In this document: positions 1 through 8,815 of the stretch, one piece after another | Numbering within the stretch: position 1 is the stretch's first letter | Layout of the letters: each line of letters begins with the position of its first letter | Source of the DNA: Eubacteriales Family XIII. Incertae Sedis bacterium | Lineage (GTDB): Bacteria; Bacillota; Clostridia; Peptostreptococcales; Anaerovoracaceae | NCBI GenBank assembly: GCA_031272365.1 | Contig: JAISTX010000009.1 | Location: 1 to 39,473 of the forward strand | Length of the DNA: 39,473 nt | Direction of reading: 5' to 3' | The notes under the pieces: generated by a model | Databases searched by the model: none | The model's input: only the letters and a program-made list of their open reading frames with translations | Told to the model about the DNA's origin: nothing | Position numbers and translations under genes: made by a program

Positions 1-1
1 T

Positions 2-139
2 CTGGAAGCGTCGGATTCGTTCTGTGACACAGGCAAATGGCACAGCCGTACTGGTGGTACGGCGAAGGCAGTTGCCGAAGTCACAGGGCGAATCCGTCGT
101 TTCCAGACCGACGAGTTCGGCTCCAATGTGGTATACTAA
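2..139 (+). CDS. C-terminal tail of an unrecognised protein (partial)
   Basis: An open frame enters from the left edge and ends at TAA (137-139), giving about 45 residues that end in TDEFGSNVVY. Third codon positions are mostly G or C, as in the neighbouring genes, which supports real coding. I do not recognise the family. Its stop codon lies inside the -10 box of the following diguanylate cyclase gene, so the two genes abut. A competing frame that runs into the cyclase also stays open here, so the call is tentative. Confidence 0.4.
   Translation: MEASDSFCDTGKWHSRTGGTAKAVAEVTGRIRRFQTDEFGSNVVY
129..137 (+). promoter_or_regulatory. Extended -10 promoter of the diguanylate cyclase gene
   Basis: TGG followed by TATACT (132-137), preceded by TG, matches the Gram-positive extended -10 type. 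The start codon at 147 is only 9 nt downstream, so transcription would begin at or next to the ATG. No good -35 box is visible. Confidence 0.6.
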
Positions 140-146
140 CCCCGAT

Positions 147-1736
147 ATGCAGACAAATACGATTGTCATCATTGCTTTGGCATGCTGCATCGGGCTTGCG
201 GCATTTTTGCTCGCCGTCACGGTTTTGAACTGCCGCAGCGAGAAGAAGGACCTTTTCATATTCTGTATCGTAGGGATCCTCTTCTATTCCATCGGCAACT
301 TCATGGAGGTCACGAGCACGGACACGGGCGGGGCGCTCGTCGGCGTGAAGGTCATGTACGTCGGCGTCTGCTTCATGTCGCCGCTGTTTTTGTTATTCCT
401 TTCAAACTACTGCGAGGTGAACCTGCCGGCGTTTGTGAAGGGGGTCCTTGTCGGGCTGCCTTCCGTCAACCTCGTGCTCGTGTGGACGACGGAGTACACG
501 CACCTGATCTACCGCAAATATATGTACACGGGCGAGGCGGCGGTGCACGGGCTGGAGGTCGTCGAGCAGGGGCCGCTCTACTACCTCGTCTACGGGACGG
601 CGATCGTGTGCATCGTGGTGTCCGTAGCGATCATCATCCAGCGCATCGGGACGTGGGACCGCAGCTATACGCGGACGCTTGTGCTGTTCCTGCTCGCGAG
701 CGTGGCGCCGCTCGTGGCCAATTTCGCCTACCTGTCGGCGACGTATATCGCGCGGCTGGACGTGCACGGCATCAATTTCACGCCGTTCGCGATCCTGGCG
801 ACGAACCTCGTGCTGTATTTCGGTGTGCTGCGCTACGACCTGTTCGATTTTTCGACGCGCGCCAGGTCGATCACGTTCGACATGGTGCGCGACGCGTTCG
901 TCTTCCTGGACCACCTGTTCCGCTACACGGCGTCGAACGAGATCGCGCATTCGCTGTTCCCGGGGCTGCGGGAATACGGCAAGGGGATGCCGATCATAGG
1001 CCTCGACTCGTGGCCGGAGGAGCTGCGCGTGCTCGACGCGACGCAGGAGTACCGCGACGTGCGGTTCCGGATGCAGGCGGCGGTAGAGGAGGCGGAGCTT
1101 TCGGAGGGTGAGGACGTGTCGCCGCGCGACTACAACGCGTGGGTGCGCCGCGTGGAGGCGGCGGGGCGCACGATCGGGCACATCGTGCAGATCCAGGACG
1201 TCACGGACAATATGCGGGTGCTGCGGCAGCTCGAGAACCAGGCGTACACGGACGGGCTGACGGGGCTGTACAACCGGCGCTACCTGATGGACCACGCGCT
1301 GAAGGAGCTGGACCGTGCGCGCCGGATGCGGACGCCCTCGAGCCTCATCATCCTCGACCTCGACCATTTCAAGAAGATCAACGACACGTACGGCCACGCG
1401 GCGGGCGACGAGGTGCTGCGCTACGTGGGGCGGTCGCTGTGCGCCTCCGTGCGCGCCTACGACATCGTCGCCCGGTACGGCGGCGAGGAGTTTGTGCTCT
1501 TCCTCGCGAACGCGGGCCCGGAGGTGGCGGCGATGCTGGCCGAGCGCGTGCGGCAAAAGATCGAGGCCGGGCATTGCGCGCTCCCGGACGGCGAGCGGAT
1601 CCCCGTGACGTGCAGCCTCGGGGTCGCGTGCGCGCCCGACGAGTCGGTGCATCTGGAGGACCTGATCCAGCGCGCGGACGAGGCGCTCTACCGCGCCAAG
1701 ACCACAGGCCGCAACCGCGTCTGCATGTGGGAGTAG
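147..1736 (+). CDS. Membrane diguanylate cyclase (7TM-like sensor, PAS-like linker, GGDEF)
   Basis: Predicted to make cyclic di-GMP from two GTP at the membrane. The N-terminal ~230 residues hold about seven hydrophobic segments resembling the 7TM region found at the N-terminus of some histidine kinases. A PAS-like stretch follows, ending in HIVQIQDVTDN, and a short coiled linker leads to the C-terminal GGDEF domain. The active-site motif is GGEEF (about residues 444-448). RAYD lies five residues before it and fits the RxxD inhibitory I-site, so product feedback is likely. The ATG at 147 is preferred over an upstream GTG because a -10 box sits directly before it and the hydrophobic region starts right after it. 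529 residues. The ligand of the sensor region is unknown. Confidence 0.9.
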   Translation: MQTNTIVIIALACCIGLAAFLLAVTVLNCRSEKKDLFIFCIVGILFYSIGNFMEVTSTDTGGALVGVKVMYVGVCFMSPLFLLFLSNYCEVNLPAFVKGVLVGLPSVNLVLVWTTEYTHLIYRKYMYTGEAAVHGLEVVEQGPLYYLVYGTAIVCIVVSVAIIIQRIGTWDRSYTRTLVLFLLASVAPLVANFAYLSATYIARLDVHGINFTPFAILATNLVLYFGVLRYDLFDFSTRARSITFDMVRDAFVFLDHLFRYTASNEIAHSLFPGLREYGKGMPIIGLDSWPEELRVLDATQEYRDVRFRMQAAVEEAELSEGEDVSPRDYNAWVRRVEAAGRTIGHIVQIQDVTDNMRVLRQLENQAYTDGLTGLYNRRYLMDHALKELDRARRMRTPSSLIILDLDHFKKINDTYGHAAGDEVLRYVGRSLCASVRAYDIVARYGGEEFVLFLANAGPEVAAMLAERVRQKIEAGHCALPDGERIPVTCSLGVACAPDESVHLEDLIQRADEALYRAKTTGRNRVCMWE

Positions 1737-1773
1737 CCATACCACACGGTATCCAGTTGGAACGCGCCCTCGG

Positions 1774-1914
1774 GGGACAAAATTTCAACTATTGCGGTAT
1801 CCGCCCCATGGATTTCCGCGTATGGGGGGACAAAAATGCAGTTTTTGAGGTATGTTTCACCATATGCTTCCAGCACATCCATATCTTGATACCGCAATAA
1901 TTGAAAATTTGCCC
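1774..1914. repeat. MITE-like element with ~24-bp terminal inverted repeats
   Basis: Arms at 1778-1801 and 1888-1911 are inverted copies differing at two positions; both contain TATTGCGGTATC or its complement. They enclose about 86 bp with a smaller hairpin (CCCCAT / ATGGGG). There is no coding capacity. It fills most of the gap between the cyclase gene and tlyA. It could be a non-autonomous mobile element or a long structured RNA. No target-site duplication is obvious. Confidence 0.55.
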
Positions 1915-1963
1915 TGGATTGATGGGTAGATGGGCGTCTGCTTGTTGCATTTGCGTGGAGCGG

Positions 1964-2001
1964 TTGTGTAAATCACGTGGTACGCTTGTGCAAATCACGT
2001 G
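1964..2001 (+). repeat. Two 16-bp direct repeats upstream of tlyA (possible operator)
   Basis: TTGTGTAAATCACGTG (1964-1979) and TTGTGCAAATCACGTG (1986-2001) differ at one base and are spaced 22 bp apart, about two helical turns. Each ends in the palindrome CACGTG. They sit immediately upstream of the tlyA -10 box, where an activator or repressor would bind. No regulator can be assigned. Confidence 0.45.
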
Positions 2002-2014
2002 TTCGACCCTCATG

Positions 2015-2023
2015 TGGTATAAT
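2015..2023 (+). promoter_or_regulatory. Extended -10 promoter of tlyA-mutS-mutL
   Basis: TGTGGTATAAT with a perfect TATAAT at 2018-2023. There is no -35 at the right spacing. The predicted start of transcription, near 2030, leaves a leader of about 30 nt before tlyA. Confidence 0.65.
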
Positions 2024-2061
2024 TCCGTCGTGGATAAGACATTGATTTCGGGGGTTTTTTG

Positions 2062-2802
2062 GTGAAGGAGCGGGTGGACGTGCTGTTGGTGGAGCGCGGC
2101 CTGGTGCCTTCGCGCGAGAAGGCGCAGGCGTTCCTCATGGCGGGCAGCGTGCTCGTGGACGGTCAGATCGAGTGGAAGCCCGGGACGCGCGTGGATTCGG
2201 GGGCGGAGATCGTCCTGAAGGAGGACCCCGTGCCGTATGTGAGCCGCGGCGGGCTGAAGCTGGCAGCGGCGCTGGACGCGTGGGGCATCGATGTGGGCGG
2301 CCTCGTCTGCGCGGACATCGGCGCCTCGACAGGCGGCTTCACGGACGTGATGCTCAAGCGCGGCGCTTCGCGCGTCTACGCGATCGACGTGGGCTATGGG
2401 CAGTTGGATTTTTCGCTCAGGGAGGACCCGCGCGTCGTCAACATCGAGCGCATGAACGTCCGCAACCTGCCGGAGGACGCCGTGCCGGAGCCCGTGTCCT
2501 TCCTCAGCATCGACGTGTCGTTCATCTCCCTGAAGCTCGTGCTGCCGGTGGCGGTGCGGCTGCTGCGCCGGGAACCTGCTACGCCCGGTGTGGGCATCGT
2601 GGCGCTTGTGAAGCCGCAGTTTGAGGCGGGCAGGGCGCAGGTCGGCAAGGGCGGCATCGTGCGCGACCCGGCCGTCCACGCGGAAGTCGTCGGGAAGGTG
2701 AAACATTATTCGGAAGAATGCGGTTTGGCTTGCCTCGGGGTGATGGATTCGCCGATCACCGGGACGAAGGGCAACAAGGAGTTCCTGCTGTGGCTAAGGT
2801 GA
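2062..2802 (+). CDS. tlyA: TlyA-family rRNA 2'-O-methyltransferase
   Basis: TlyA family enzymes methylate ribose 2'-OH groups of cytidines in 16S and/or 23S rRNA using S-adenosylmethionine. The N-terminal ~60 residues form an S4 RNA-binding domain (RVDVLLVERGLVPSREKAQ). The linker YVSRGGLKL is typical. The FtsJ-like fold carries the SAM-binding motif DIGASTGGFTDVML, then SIDVSFISLKL, LVKPQFE and the C-terminal KGNKEFLLWLR. At 246 residues the length is normal. GTG at 2062 is chosen for the GGGGG (2050-2054) upstream; TTG at 2059 is also possible. It overlaps mutS by 13 nt, so the two are probably translated together. Confidence 0.93.
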   Translation: MKERVDVLLVERGLVPSREKAQAFLMAGSVLVDGQIEWKPGTRVDSGAEIVLKEDPVPYVSRGGLKLAAALDAWGIDVGGLVCADIGASTGGFTDVMLKRGASRVYAIDVGYGQLDFSLREDPRVVNIERMNVRNLPEDAVPEPVSFLSIDVSFISLKLVLPVAVRLLRREPATPGVGIVALVKPQFEAGRAQVGKGGIVRDPAVHAEVVGKVKHYSEECGLACLGVMDSPITGTKGNKEFLLWLR

Positions 2803-5477
2803 CGCCGATGCTGGAGCAATATCTGGCGATCAAGGCGCAGCATGAGGACTGCATCCTGTTTTACCGCATCGGCGATTTCTATGAGATGTTTTTCCAGGAC
2901 GCGATCGACGCGTCGGAGATCCTTGAGATCACGCTGACGAAGAAGCACCTTGGGTCGGAGATCGAGCCGGCGCCGCTGTGCGGGGTGCCGCACCATGCGG
3001 CCGAGGCCTACCTGGCGCGGCTTTTGGCGGCGGGGCGCAAGGTGGCGGTGTGCGACCAGGTCGAGGACCCGGCGGCGGCGAAGGGCATCGTGCGGCGCGA
3101 CGTGACGCGCGTGCTGACGCCGGGGACGGCGACGAGCGAGCTGATGCTGGACGCGGGGCGGAGCAACTGGCTGGCGGCGGTCTGGGTGGACGCGGCAAGC
3201 GCGGCGGGCGGCGTGCCAACCGGGGCGGCGTCCTTTGCGGGTCTGGCCTGGGCGGACCTTTCGACGGGGGAGGCTGCGGCGGCGGAGCTTTCGGCGGAGG
3301 GGCCATCTGCGCTCGCGCGGGCGCTGTTTTCGGAGCTGGCGCGGCTGTCGCCCTCCGAGATCCTCTTGCCTGATGTGGACTCCTTCTTGACGCCGGAGCT
3401 CGTGTCGCGGGAGACCGGGGCGTTTGTGAGCCTGCGCCCGGCACGGGAGTTTGACGCGGCAGCGGGCGGCGGCGAGGGCGCGGACGGCGCAGGGGGGCTT
3501 GCCGAAAGGGCCATGGCGGCGATTTCAGCGTACGCGCGGTACGCCCTGAAGGGCGGCATGCCCGCGCTATCGGCGGAAGCGCTGCAGGTGCGGCGCATCG
3601 CGGACCATATGCTGCTCGACCGCACGGCGCTGCGCAACCTCGAGCTCACGGAGACGATGGATGGCGGCGGCGTGAAGGGCTCGCTTCTGTGGGTGCTCGA
3701 CCGCACGCGCACGGCGATGGGCGCGCGGCTGCTCAAGGCGTGGATGCGCGCGCCGCTCATCCACAAGGACGCGATCGACGCGCGGCTCGACGCGGTGGAC
3801 TGGCTGCTTTCGGCGGCGTTTGAGCGCAACAACATCCGCGACGCGCTGCGGCAGGTCTACGACATCGAGCGGCTCATGGGGCGCGTGGCGCTCGGGACGG
3901 CAAACGGGCGCGACCTCCTGGCGCTGCGGCAGAGCCTTTCGGCCGTGCCGGAGCTCGCCGGATGCCTCGAAGGGGCGCGGGGGGAGGCGCCGCTGCTGGC
4001 GGGGATCGCCTCGGAGATGGACGACGAGACGGAGCTGTGCGACCTCCTCGACCGGGCGCTGCTCGAGGAGCAGCCGCTCTCGACGCGCGAGGGGGGGCTG
4101 TTCCGGGACGGTTATTCGGCTGCGCTCGATGATTTGAAAAAGGGCGTCACGGGCGGGCGGCAGTGGCTTGCGGAACTCGAGGAGCGCGAGCGCGAGCGGA
4201 CCGGCATCAAGAGCCTGAAAGTGCGCTACAACCGCGTGCAGGGGTATTTTATCGAGGTCACGGCGGCGAACCTCTCCCTCGTGCCCGACGATTTCGTCCG
4301 GCGGCAGACACTGGCGAACGCGGAGCGCTTCGTCACGCCGGAGCTGCAAAAGATCGAGACGGCGGTGCTCTCGGCGGGGGCGCAGGCGGGGGCGTTAGAA
4401 TACGAGCTGTTCCAGGAGCTTTTGGCTGCGGCGCAGGCGCGGATGGAGCGGGTGCGCCGGACGGCGGCGGCGCTCGCGCGCCTGGACGCGCTCTGCTCCC
4501 TGGCTGAAGCGGCGCAGGAACACGGCTATGCGCGGCCGCGCATCGAGGATTCGGAGCGGCTGTTCATCGTCGGCGGCCGGCATCCGGTGATCGAGCGGAT
4601 GCTGGAGGGCACGCGCGGGGCGGGCTCCTTCGTGAAAAACGACGTGTCGATGAACCTTGCGGACGAGCAGGCGCTGCTCATCACGGGGCCGAATATGGCA
4701 GGCAAATCGACGTATATGCGGCAGACGGCGCTCATCGTGCTGATGGCGCAGATGGGCTCGTTCGTGCCGGCGGACGAGGCGGCAGTCGGGGTGTGCGACC
4801 GGATTTTCACGCGCATCGGGGCGTCGGACAACCTCGCGCGCGAGCAATCGACGTTTTTGGTCGAGATGAACGAGCTCTCCACGATTTTGCGCGAGTATAC
4901 GGCGCGGAGTTTCATTATTCTGGATGAAATCGGGCGCGGCACGAGCACGTACGATGGCCTCGCGATCGCGTGGGCGGCGCTCGACTGGCTGTGCGCGGAC
5001 GGGCGGCGGGCGCGGTGCATGTTCGCGACGCATTACCACGAGCTGACGGCGCTCGAAGGCGTGCTGCCGGGGCTGAAAAACCTGTCCACGCAGGTGGACG
5101 AGCGCGGCGGCGACGTCGTATACCTGCACAAGGTGGCGGCGGGCGCGAGCAGCCGCTCCTACGGCATCCACGTGGCGGAGATGGCGGGGCTGCCGGCGGC
5201 GCTGCTGGACGACGCGCGGGAGAAGCTCGCGGCACTCGAGGAGGACGCCAAGGACGTGCGCATCGCCGCGCCGTGGGCGGCGGAACGGCAGATTTCGCTG
5301 TTTGAGCCGGCGGCAGGAGGCGCAGGTAGCGCGGTTTCGCCGGAAACTCCTGCCCCGGGCCGGTTTTCGGAGGTGCGGGAGGCACTTGCGGGCGTGGATG
5401 TGATGGGCCTGACGCCCGCGGCGGCGATCGCGCTCGTGGAGCGGCTGAAGCAGATGGTGGAGGATGTAGATGAATAA
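2790..5477 (+). CDS. mutS: DNA mismatch repair protein MutS
   Basis: Recognises mismatches and small loops and recruits MutL. The mismatch-reading Phe-x-Glu is present in DFYEMF (about residue 30). The C-terminal ABC-type ATPase has Walker A GPNMAGKST (about 632-640) and Walker B/signature ILDEIGRGTSTYDG (about 710-723). FATHYHELTALE and a helix-turn-helix tail follow. The start is GTG at 2790, giving MAKVTPMLEQYL, the usual MutS N-terminus; AAGGAG lies at 2776-2781 inside the end of tlyA. 895 residues, a normal length. The stop overlaps the mutL start. Confidence 0.97.
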   Translation: MAKVTPMLEQYLAIKAQHEDCILFYRIGDFYEMFFQDAIDASEILEITLTKKHLGSEIEPAPLCGVPHHAAEAYLARLLAAGRKVAVCDQVEDPAAAKGIVRRDVTRVLTPGTATSELMLDAGRSNWLAAVWVDAASAAGGVPTGAASFAGLAWADLSTGEAAAAELSAEGPSALARALFSELARLSPSEILLPDVDSFLTPELVSRETGAFVSLRPAREFDAAAGGGEGADGAGGLAERAMAAISAYARYALKGGMPALSAEALQVRRIADHMLLDRTALRNLELTETMDGGGVKGSLLWVLDRTRTAMGARLLKAWMRAPLIHKDAIDARLDAVDWLLSAAFERNNIRDALRQVYDIERLMGRVALGTANGRDLLALRQSLSAVPELAGCLEGARGEAPLLAGIASEMDDETELCDLLDRALLEEQPLSTREGGLFRDGYSAALDDLKKGVTGGRQWLAELEERERERTGIKSLKVRYNRVQGYFIEVTAANLSLVPDDFVRRQTLANAERFVTPELQKIETAVLSAGAQAGALEYELFQELLAAAQARMERVRRTAAALARLDALCSLAEAAQEHGYARPRIEDSERLFIVGGRHPVIERMLEGTRGAGSFVKNDVSMNLADEQALLITGPNMAGKSTYMRQTALIVLMAQMGSFVPADEAAVGVCDRIFTRIGASDNLAREQSTFLVEMNELSTILREYTARSFIILDEIGRGTSTYDGLAIAWAALDWLCADGRRARCMFATHYHELTALEGVLPGLKNLSTQVDERGGDVVYLHKVAAGASSRSYGIHVAEMAGLPAALLDDAREKLAALEEDAKDVRIAAPWAAERQISLFEPAAGGAGSAVSPETPAPGRFSEVREALAGVDVMGLTPAAAIALVERLKQMVEDVDE

Positions 5478-7413
5478 TATGCCGAACAGGATCCGGCAGC
5501 TGCCGCGCCAGGTCTACGATCTGATTGCTGCCGGCGAAGTGGTGACGTCGCCGCTCTCGGTGGTGAAGGAGCTCGTCGAGAACGCCATCGACGCAGGCGC
5601 GGATCGCGTCGTCGTCGAGATCGAGGAGGGCGGCATCGCCAGGATCCGCGTGTCGGACAACGGCACGGGGATCGCGGAGGCCGATTTGCCGCTGGCGTTC
5701 GCGGCGCACGCGACGAGCAAGATCGAGGCGGCGGACGACCTGTCCCGCATCGGCACGCTCGGGTTCCGCGGGGAGGCGCTGGCCTCGATCGCGGCGGTCT
5801 CGAAGGTGACGATGGTGACGCGGGCGGCGGAGTCGGCCGCCGGCGCGCGCGTTTCCGTGCAGGGCGGCGAGGCGGAAGGTGCTGTGCCTGTCGGGGCGGA
5901 ACGGGGCACGTCCGTCACGGTGGAATCGCTGTTTTTCAACATACCGGCGCGGCTGGCGCAGCTCAATTCCCCGCGCGGCGAAGCGGCGAAGATCGTGGAT
6001 TTCTGCTCGCGCATGGCGGTCTGCTACGTGGACATCGCCTTCCGGCTTGTGTCCAACGGCGCGGTGCTGTTCGCGACGCGCGGGGCAGGGGACCGGTTTG
6101 CGGCGATCACGACCGTGTATGGGACGGGTGTGGCGGCGGCGCTCGTGCCGGTGTCGGCCTCCGGGGGCGATTTGACGTTGACAGGGTTCATCTCCGACCC
6201 GACGGGGCTGCGCAAGACGCGGCGCGGCCAGGTTTTGTTTGTAAACGGGCGGTCGGTGCGCAGCGCGGCGGTGGACAGCGCGATCGACCGCGCCTACAAG
6301 GAGTTTGCAGAGCCCGGGCGCTTCCCGGTGACGTTTTTGTTCCTCGACGTGGACCCGGGTAGGGTCGATGTGAACATCCACCCCGCGAAGAGCGAGATCG
6401 CCTTCCATGACGCGGGGGGCGTGGCGGATTTCGTGGAGGGGGCGGTGCGGGAGACCCTCGTCTCGGAGCGCAGCATCCCCAGGCTCCGGATGCCCGGGCG
6501 CAGGGCGCAGGACGGGACGTTTGCGCTGAAGCGGGATGGGGGGCAGGGCGCTGCGGCGGCGAAGGATCCGATTGCCACAGAGCCGGATATGCAAGAGGAT
6601 AACGGCGGTATCATCCATGAGGTTGACGTAAAAGAGTTATTGTCAAGCATATCGCGCGGGGACTATGCCGCCTTCCCGGATGCCGTGCCGGAAGGCGCGG
6701 CGGGGGATCCGCTGCCCGGCGTCGCGCGGGAGGACGTCTTTGCCTATGCGGACGGCGCGGGATACCCGGCGGATTCCGGCTTCGGCGGCTTTGCGTGCGG
6801 CCCGGATGCGCCGCCCGCGCTTGCAATCGACCGCTTGCAGGTGCTCGCGCAGCTGTTTGCGACCTATCTGCTCGCCGCAGGCGGAGAGAGCTTCTACATC
6901 ATCGACCAACACGCGGCGCACGAGCGCGTCAACTACGAGAAATTCCTGCGGGGCGCGCGTGCTGCCGCGCCGCCGAAGCAGCAGCTGCTCACGCCGCACC
7001 TCTTCACGGTGCCCGCGCAGGGATTGGCGGATTTTGGGGCCCTGATCCCGCAGCTCGCGCGGCTTGGCTACGAAATCGAGGAGTTCGGGGACGATACGTA
7101 CGCCGCGCGCACCTTCCCCGCCTTCCTCCGGCACGAGGAGGCGGCGGCTTTCCTCGTCGAGCTGCTCGACGAAACGGATCGTTATTCGGTGAAAAAGCCC
7201 GGGATGGCGGATAGCGCGGCGGTGCTCGAACGCCTAATCCTGCGCGCCTGCAAGTCCAGCGTGAAGGCGAACGCGCAGCTGACGGAGCCGGAGATCGCAG
7301 GGCTGCTCGCGGACCTGGAGGCCTGCGAGAACCCCTACACCTGCCCGCACGGCCGGCCCGTCTTCCTGAAGCTGACGAAGCAGGACATCGAGCGGCTGTT
7401 CAAGCGCGCGTGA
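5470..7413 (+). CDS. mutL: DNA mismatch repair protein MutL with endonuclease motif
   Basis: GHKL-type ATPase that links MutS to strand removal. N-terminal motifs: ELVENAIDAGAD (motif I), DNGTGI (II) and GFRGEALASIAAVSKV (III). After a variable acidic/alanine-rich linker (about residues 330-440), the C-terminal dimerisation domain has the metal-binding endonuclease motif DQHAAHERVNYEKF (about residue 477), ACKSSVKAN and CPHGRP (about 623). This marks a nicking MutL, as in bacteria that lack MutH. ATG at 5470 overlaps the mutS stop by 8 nt, with GGAGG just upstream. 647 residues. Confidence 0.96.
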   Translation: MNNMPNRIRQLPRQVYDLIAAGEVVTSPLSVVKELVENAIDAGADRVVVEIEEGGIARIRVSDNGTGIAEADLPLAFAAHATSKIEAADDLSRIGTLGFRGEALASIAAVSKVTMVTRAAESAAGARVSVQGGEAEGAVPVGAERGTSVTVESLFFNIPARLAQLNSPRGEAAKIVDFCSRMAVCYVDIAFRLVSNGAVLFATRGAGDRFAAITTVYGTGVAAALVPVSASGGDLTLTGFISDPTGLRKTRRGQVLFVNGRSVRSAAVDSAIDRAYKEFAEPGRFPVTFLFLDVDPGRVDVNIHPAKSEIAFHDAGGVADFVEGAVRETLVSERSIPRLRMPGRRAQDGTFALKRDGGQGAAAAKDPIATEPDMQEDNGGIIHEVDVKELLSSISRGDYAAFPDAVPEGAAGDPLPGVAREDVFAYADGAGYPADSGFGGFACGPDAPPALAIDRLQVLAQLFATYLLAAGGESFYIIDQHAAHERVNYEKFLRGARAAAPPKQQLLTPHLFTVPAQGLADFGALIPQLARLGYEIEEFGDDTYAARTFPAFLRHEEAAAFLVELLDETDRYSVKKPGMADSAAVLERLILRACKSSVKANAQLTEPEIAGLLADLEACENPYTCPHGRPVFLKLTKQDIERLFKRA

Positions 7414-7416
7414 ATA

Positions 7417-7425
7417 TGTTATTCT
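7417..7425 (+). promoter_or_regulatory. Possible extended -10 for the first PstS-like gene
   Basis: TGT followed by TATTCT (7420-7425) lies about 43 nt upstream of the ATG at 7469, leaving room for the AAGGAG ribosome site near 7452. A short hairpin AACAG/CTGTT followed by T's (7426-7444) overlaps this region and could instead be a weak terminator for mutL. Confidence 0.4.
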
Positions 7426-7468
7426 AACAGCAGAAACTGTTTTTGTAATTGAAGGAGAGTGAATACCG

Positions 7469-8743
7469 ATGCGTGACCTGTTGCCGGGGGTTTTGTCGCA
7501 TGTTTTGAGGCCATTGCGGACGTTCGCGGGCGTCTTCCGAACACTATTATTGTATTTGCGGGAAAGATATGAGCACAGTTCTGAGGGCTCCCGGGGTGTT
7601 GTCTTTTTGATCGTCATCGTGGCGCTTACTCTGCTGTTCAATCACGAGAAGATAGAATGGAGAATCAGAGATTCATGGCCGGAAGCGTTGCGGCCGTCCA
7701 GCGACGGGTGGCGTAACGACGCGGAGTGGCAACGTGAAGACTGGTTTTTCCCGGATGAGGATGCTTATGTTGATATCGTGGACGATGCAGCGTTCGGCAC
7801 TCCGTTTGAAAGTTTCCCCTTCATCGTGGAATCGGAGGAGTGCTTTGCCCTGGCGCACGCGTTTGCGTTCCAGCATCTTTCGCCGCCGTATGCGTTTGAC
7901 TTCATGAACAGGGATGAATATGGGGGCGAGTACCAGGCCTGGAAACGGTATGGGCGGCATGATACGGATTTCAGAATGCAAACGATGAACCTGTATGGTT
8001 TTCCGCATTATGAGGGGGACGGGGATGAGGGGTTTTTGCTATTCCTTTCAAAAACAAGCACCTATAGAACCGGGAATCGAAATCTATCGGATGCAATTCC
8101 GGATTTGTATCTGGGACCGGAGCTGACGGGTGACATGCGCGCAATTGTTGAAAAACAAGTTTTTGCGCCGGTGATCGAGGAACCAGTGGCGCATGACGCG
8201 CTGGTCTTCCTTGTGAATGCGGAGAACCCGGTGTCCGGGTTGACGACCAGGGAACTCCGCGGGATATATGCCGGGGAGATCGTGAGTTGGCATGAGGTCG
8301 GCGGGGCAAGGCACAAAATCAAGGCATTTCAACGCAGTACATTCCGGTCAATAAGCCAGCAGGCGATGGAGGAACGCGTCATGAAAGGGGTATCCATGAT
8401 GGAGCCTCCGCAATATCGCTTTAGGATCACCAAAGAGCAGATGGCGGCCGACTACGACAACGGGAAGTACAGCATCGGGTATACGTATTACAGCTATTTG
8501 GACAGGTTGTACCCATTCGATGACGAGTAGTCGCCGTTTGAAAACTACAAACTCCTGGCGGTCGACGGCGTCGCGCCTACAGAGGAGAACATCCGCTCGG
8601 GTGCCTACCCGCTGTCGCACACCTACTACGGCGTAATCCGCGCCGAGGATGTAGACGCTACCGGCGGCAAATTCCTGGAGTGGATCCTGTCGGACGAAGG
8701 CCAGCAATGCGTCGCCCAGCCCGGCTACGTGCCGCTGCGGTAG
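7469..8743 (+). pseudogene. Membrane-anchored PstS-like substrate-binding protein broken by an in-frame TAG
   Basis: One transmembrane segment (about residues 48-60, GVVFLIVIVALTLLF) is followed by a long extracytoplasmic part. Its second half resembles phosphate-type periplasmic binding proteins (DALVFLVNAENPVSGLTTRE, IYAGEIVSWHEVGG). The frame is interrupted by TAG at 8528-8530, after residue 353. The same frame then continues for 70 codons to TAG at 8741-8743, encoding LLAVDGVAPTEENIRSGAYP, almost identical to the intact paralogue at 11215-12402. The truncated product would lack the end of the binding fold. It is either a recent pseudogene, a sequencing error, or a readthrough case. AAGGAG precedes the ATG. 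No pst permease genes are adjacent, so phosphate as the ligand is unproven. Confidence 0.8.
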
Positions 8744-8762
8744 GGATTTTGACGACACTGGA

Positions 8763-8791
8763 TTGACGTTGGGGGCAATTTGGTGTACACT
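8763..8791 (+). promoter_or_regulatory. Promoter of the antitoxin-toxin pair
   Basis: TTGACG (8763-8768), a 17-bp spacer and TACACT (8786-8791): a near-consensus housekeeping promoter, the best -35/-10 pair in the window apart from the yneA-like one. AAGGAGG at 8801-8807 precedes the ATG at 8816. Confidence 0.75.
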
Positions 8792-8815
8792 GGGCGTACA
8801 AAGGAGGCGAGATCC

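Noticed and set aside
402..1745. Long minus-strand open frame opposite the diguanylate cyclase gene
   Set aside because: Low-complexity Arg/His/Val composition and no start signal; the plus strand carries a complete GGDEF protein.
1737..2058. A small gene or riboswitch between the cyclase gene and tlyA
   Set aside because: The frames are short and signal-less; the space is explained by the inverted-repeat element, the direct repeats and the promoter. No known riboswitch motif recognised.
8528..8530. TAG as a recoded sense codon (for example pyrrolysine)
   Set aside because: TAG ends several intact genes here (cyclase, zeta-like, mscS, EFR1, histidine kinase, GNAT-like), and no pyl gene is seen. 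Nonsense mutation or sequencing error is simpler.
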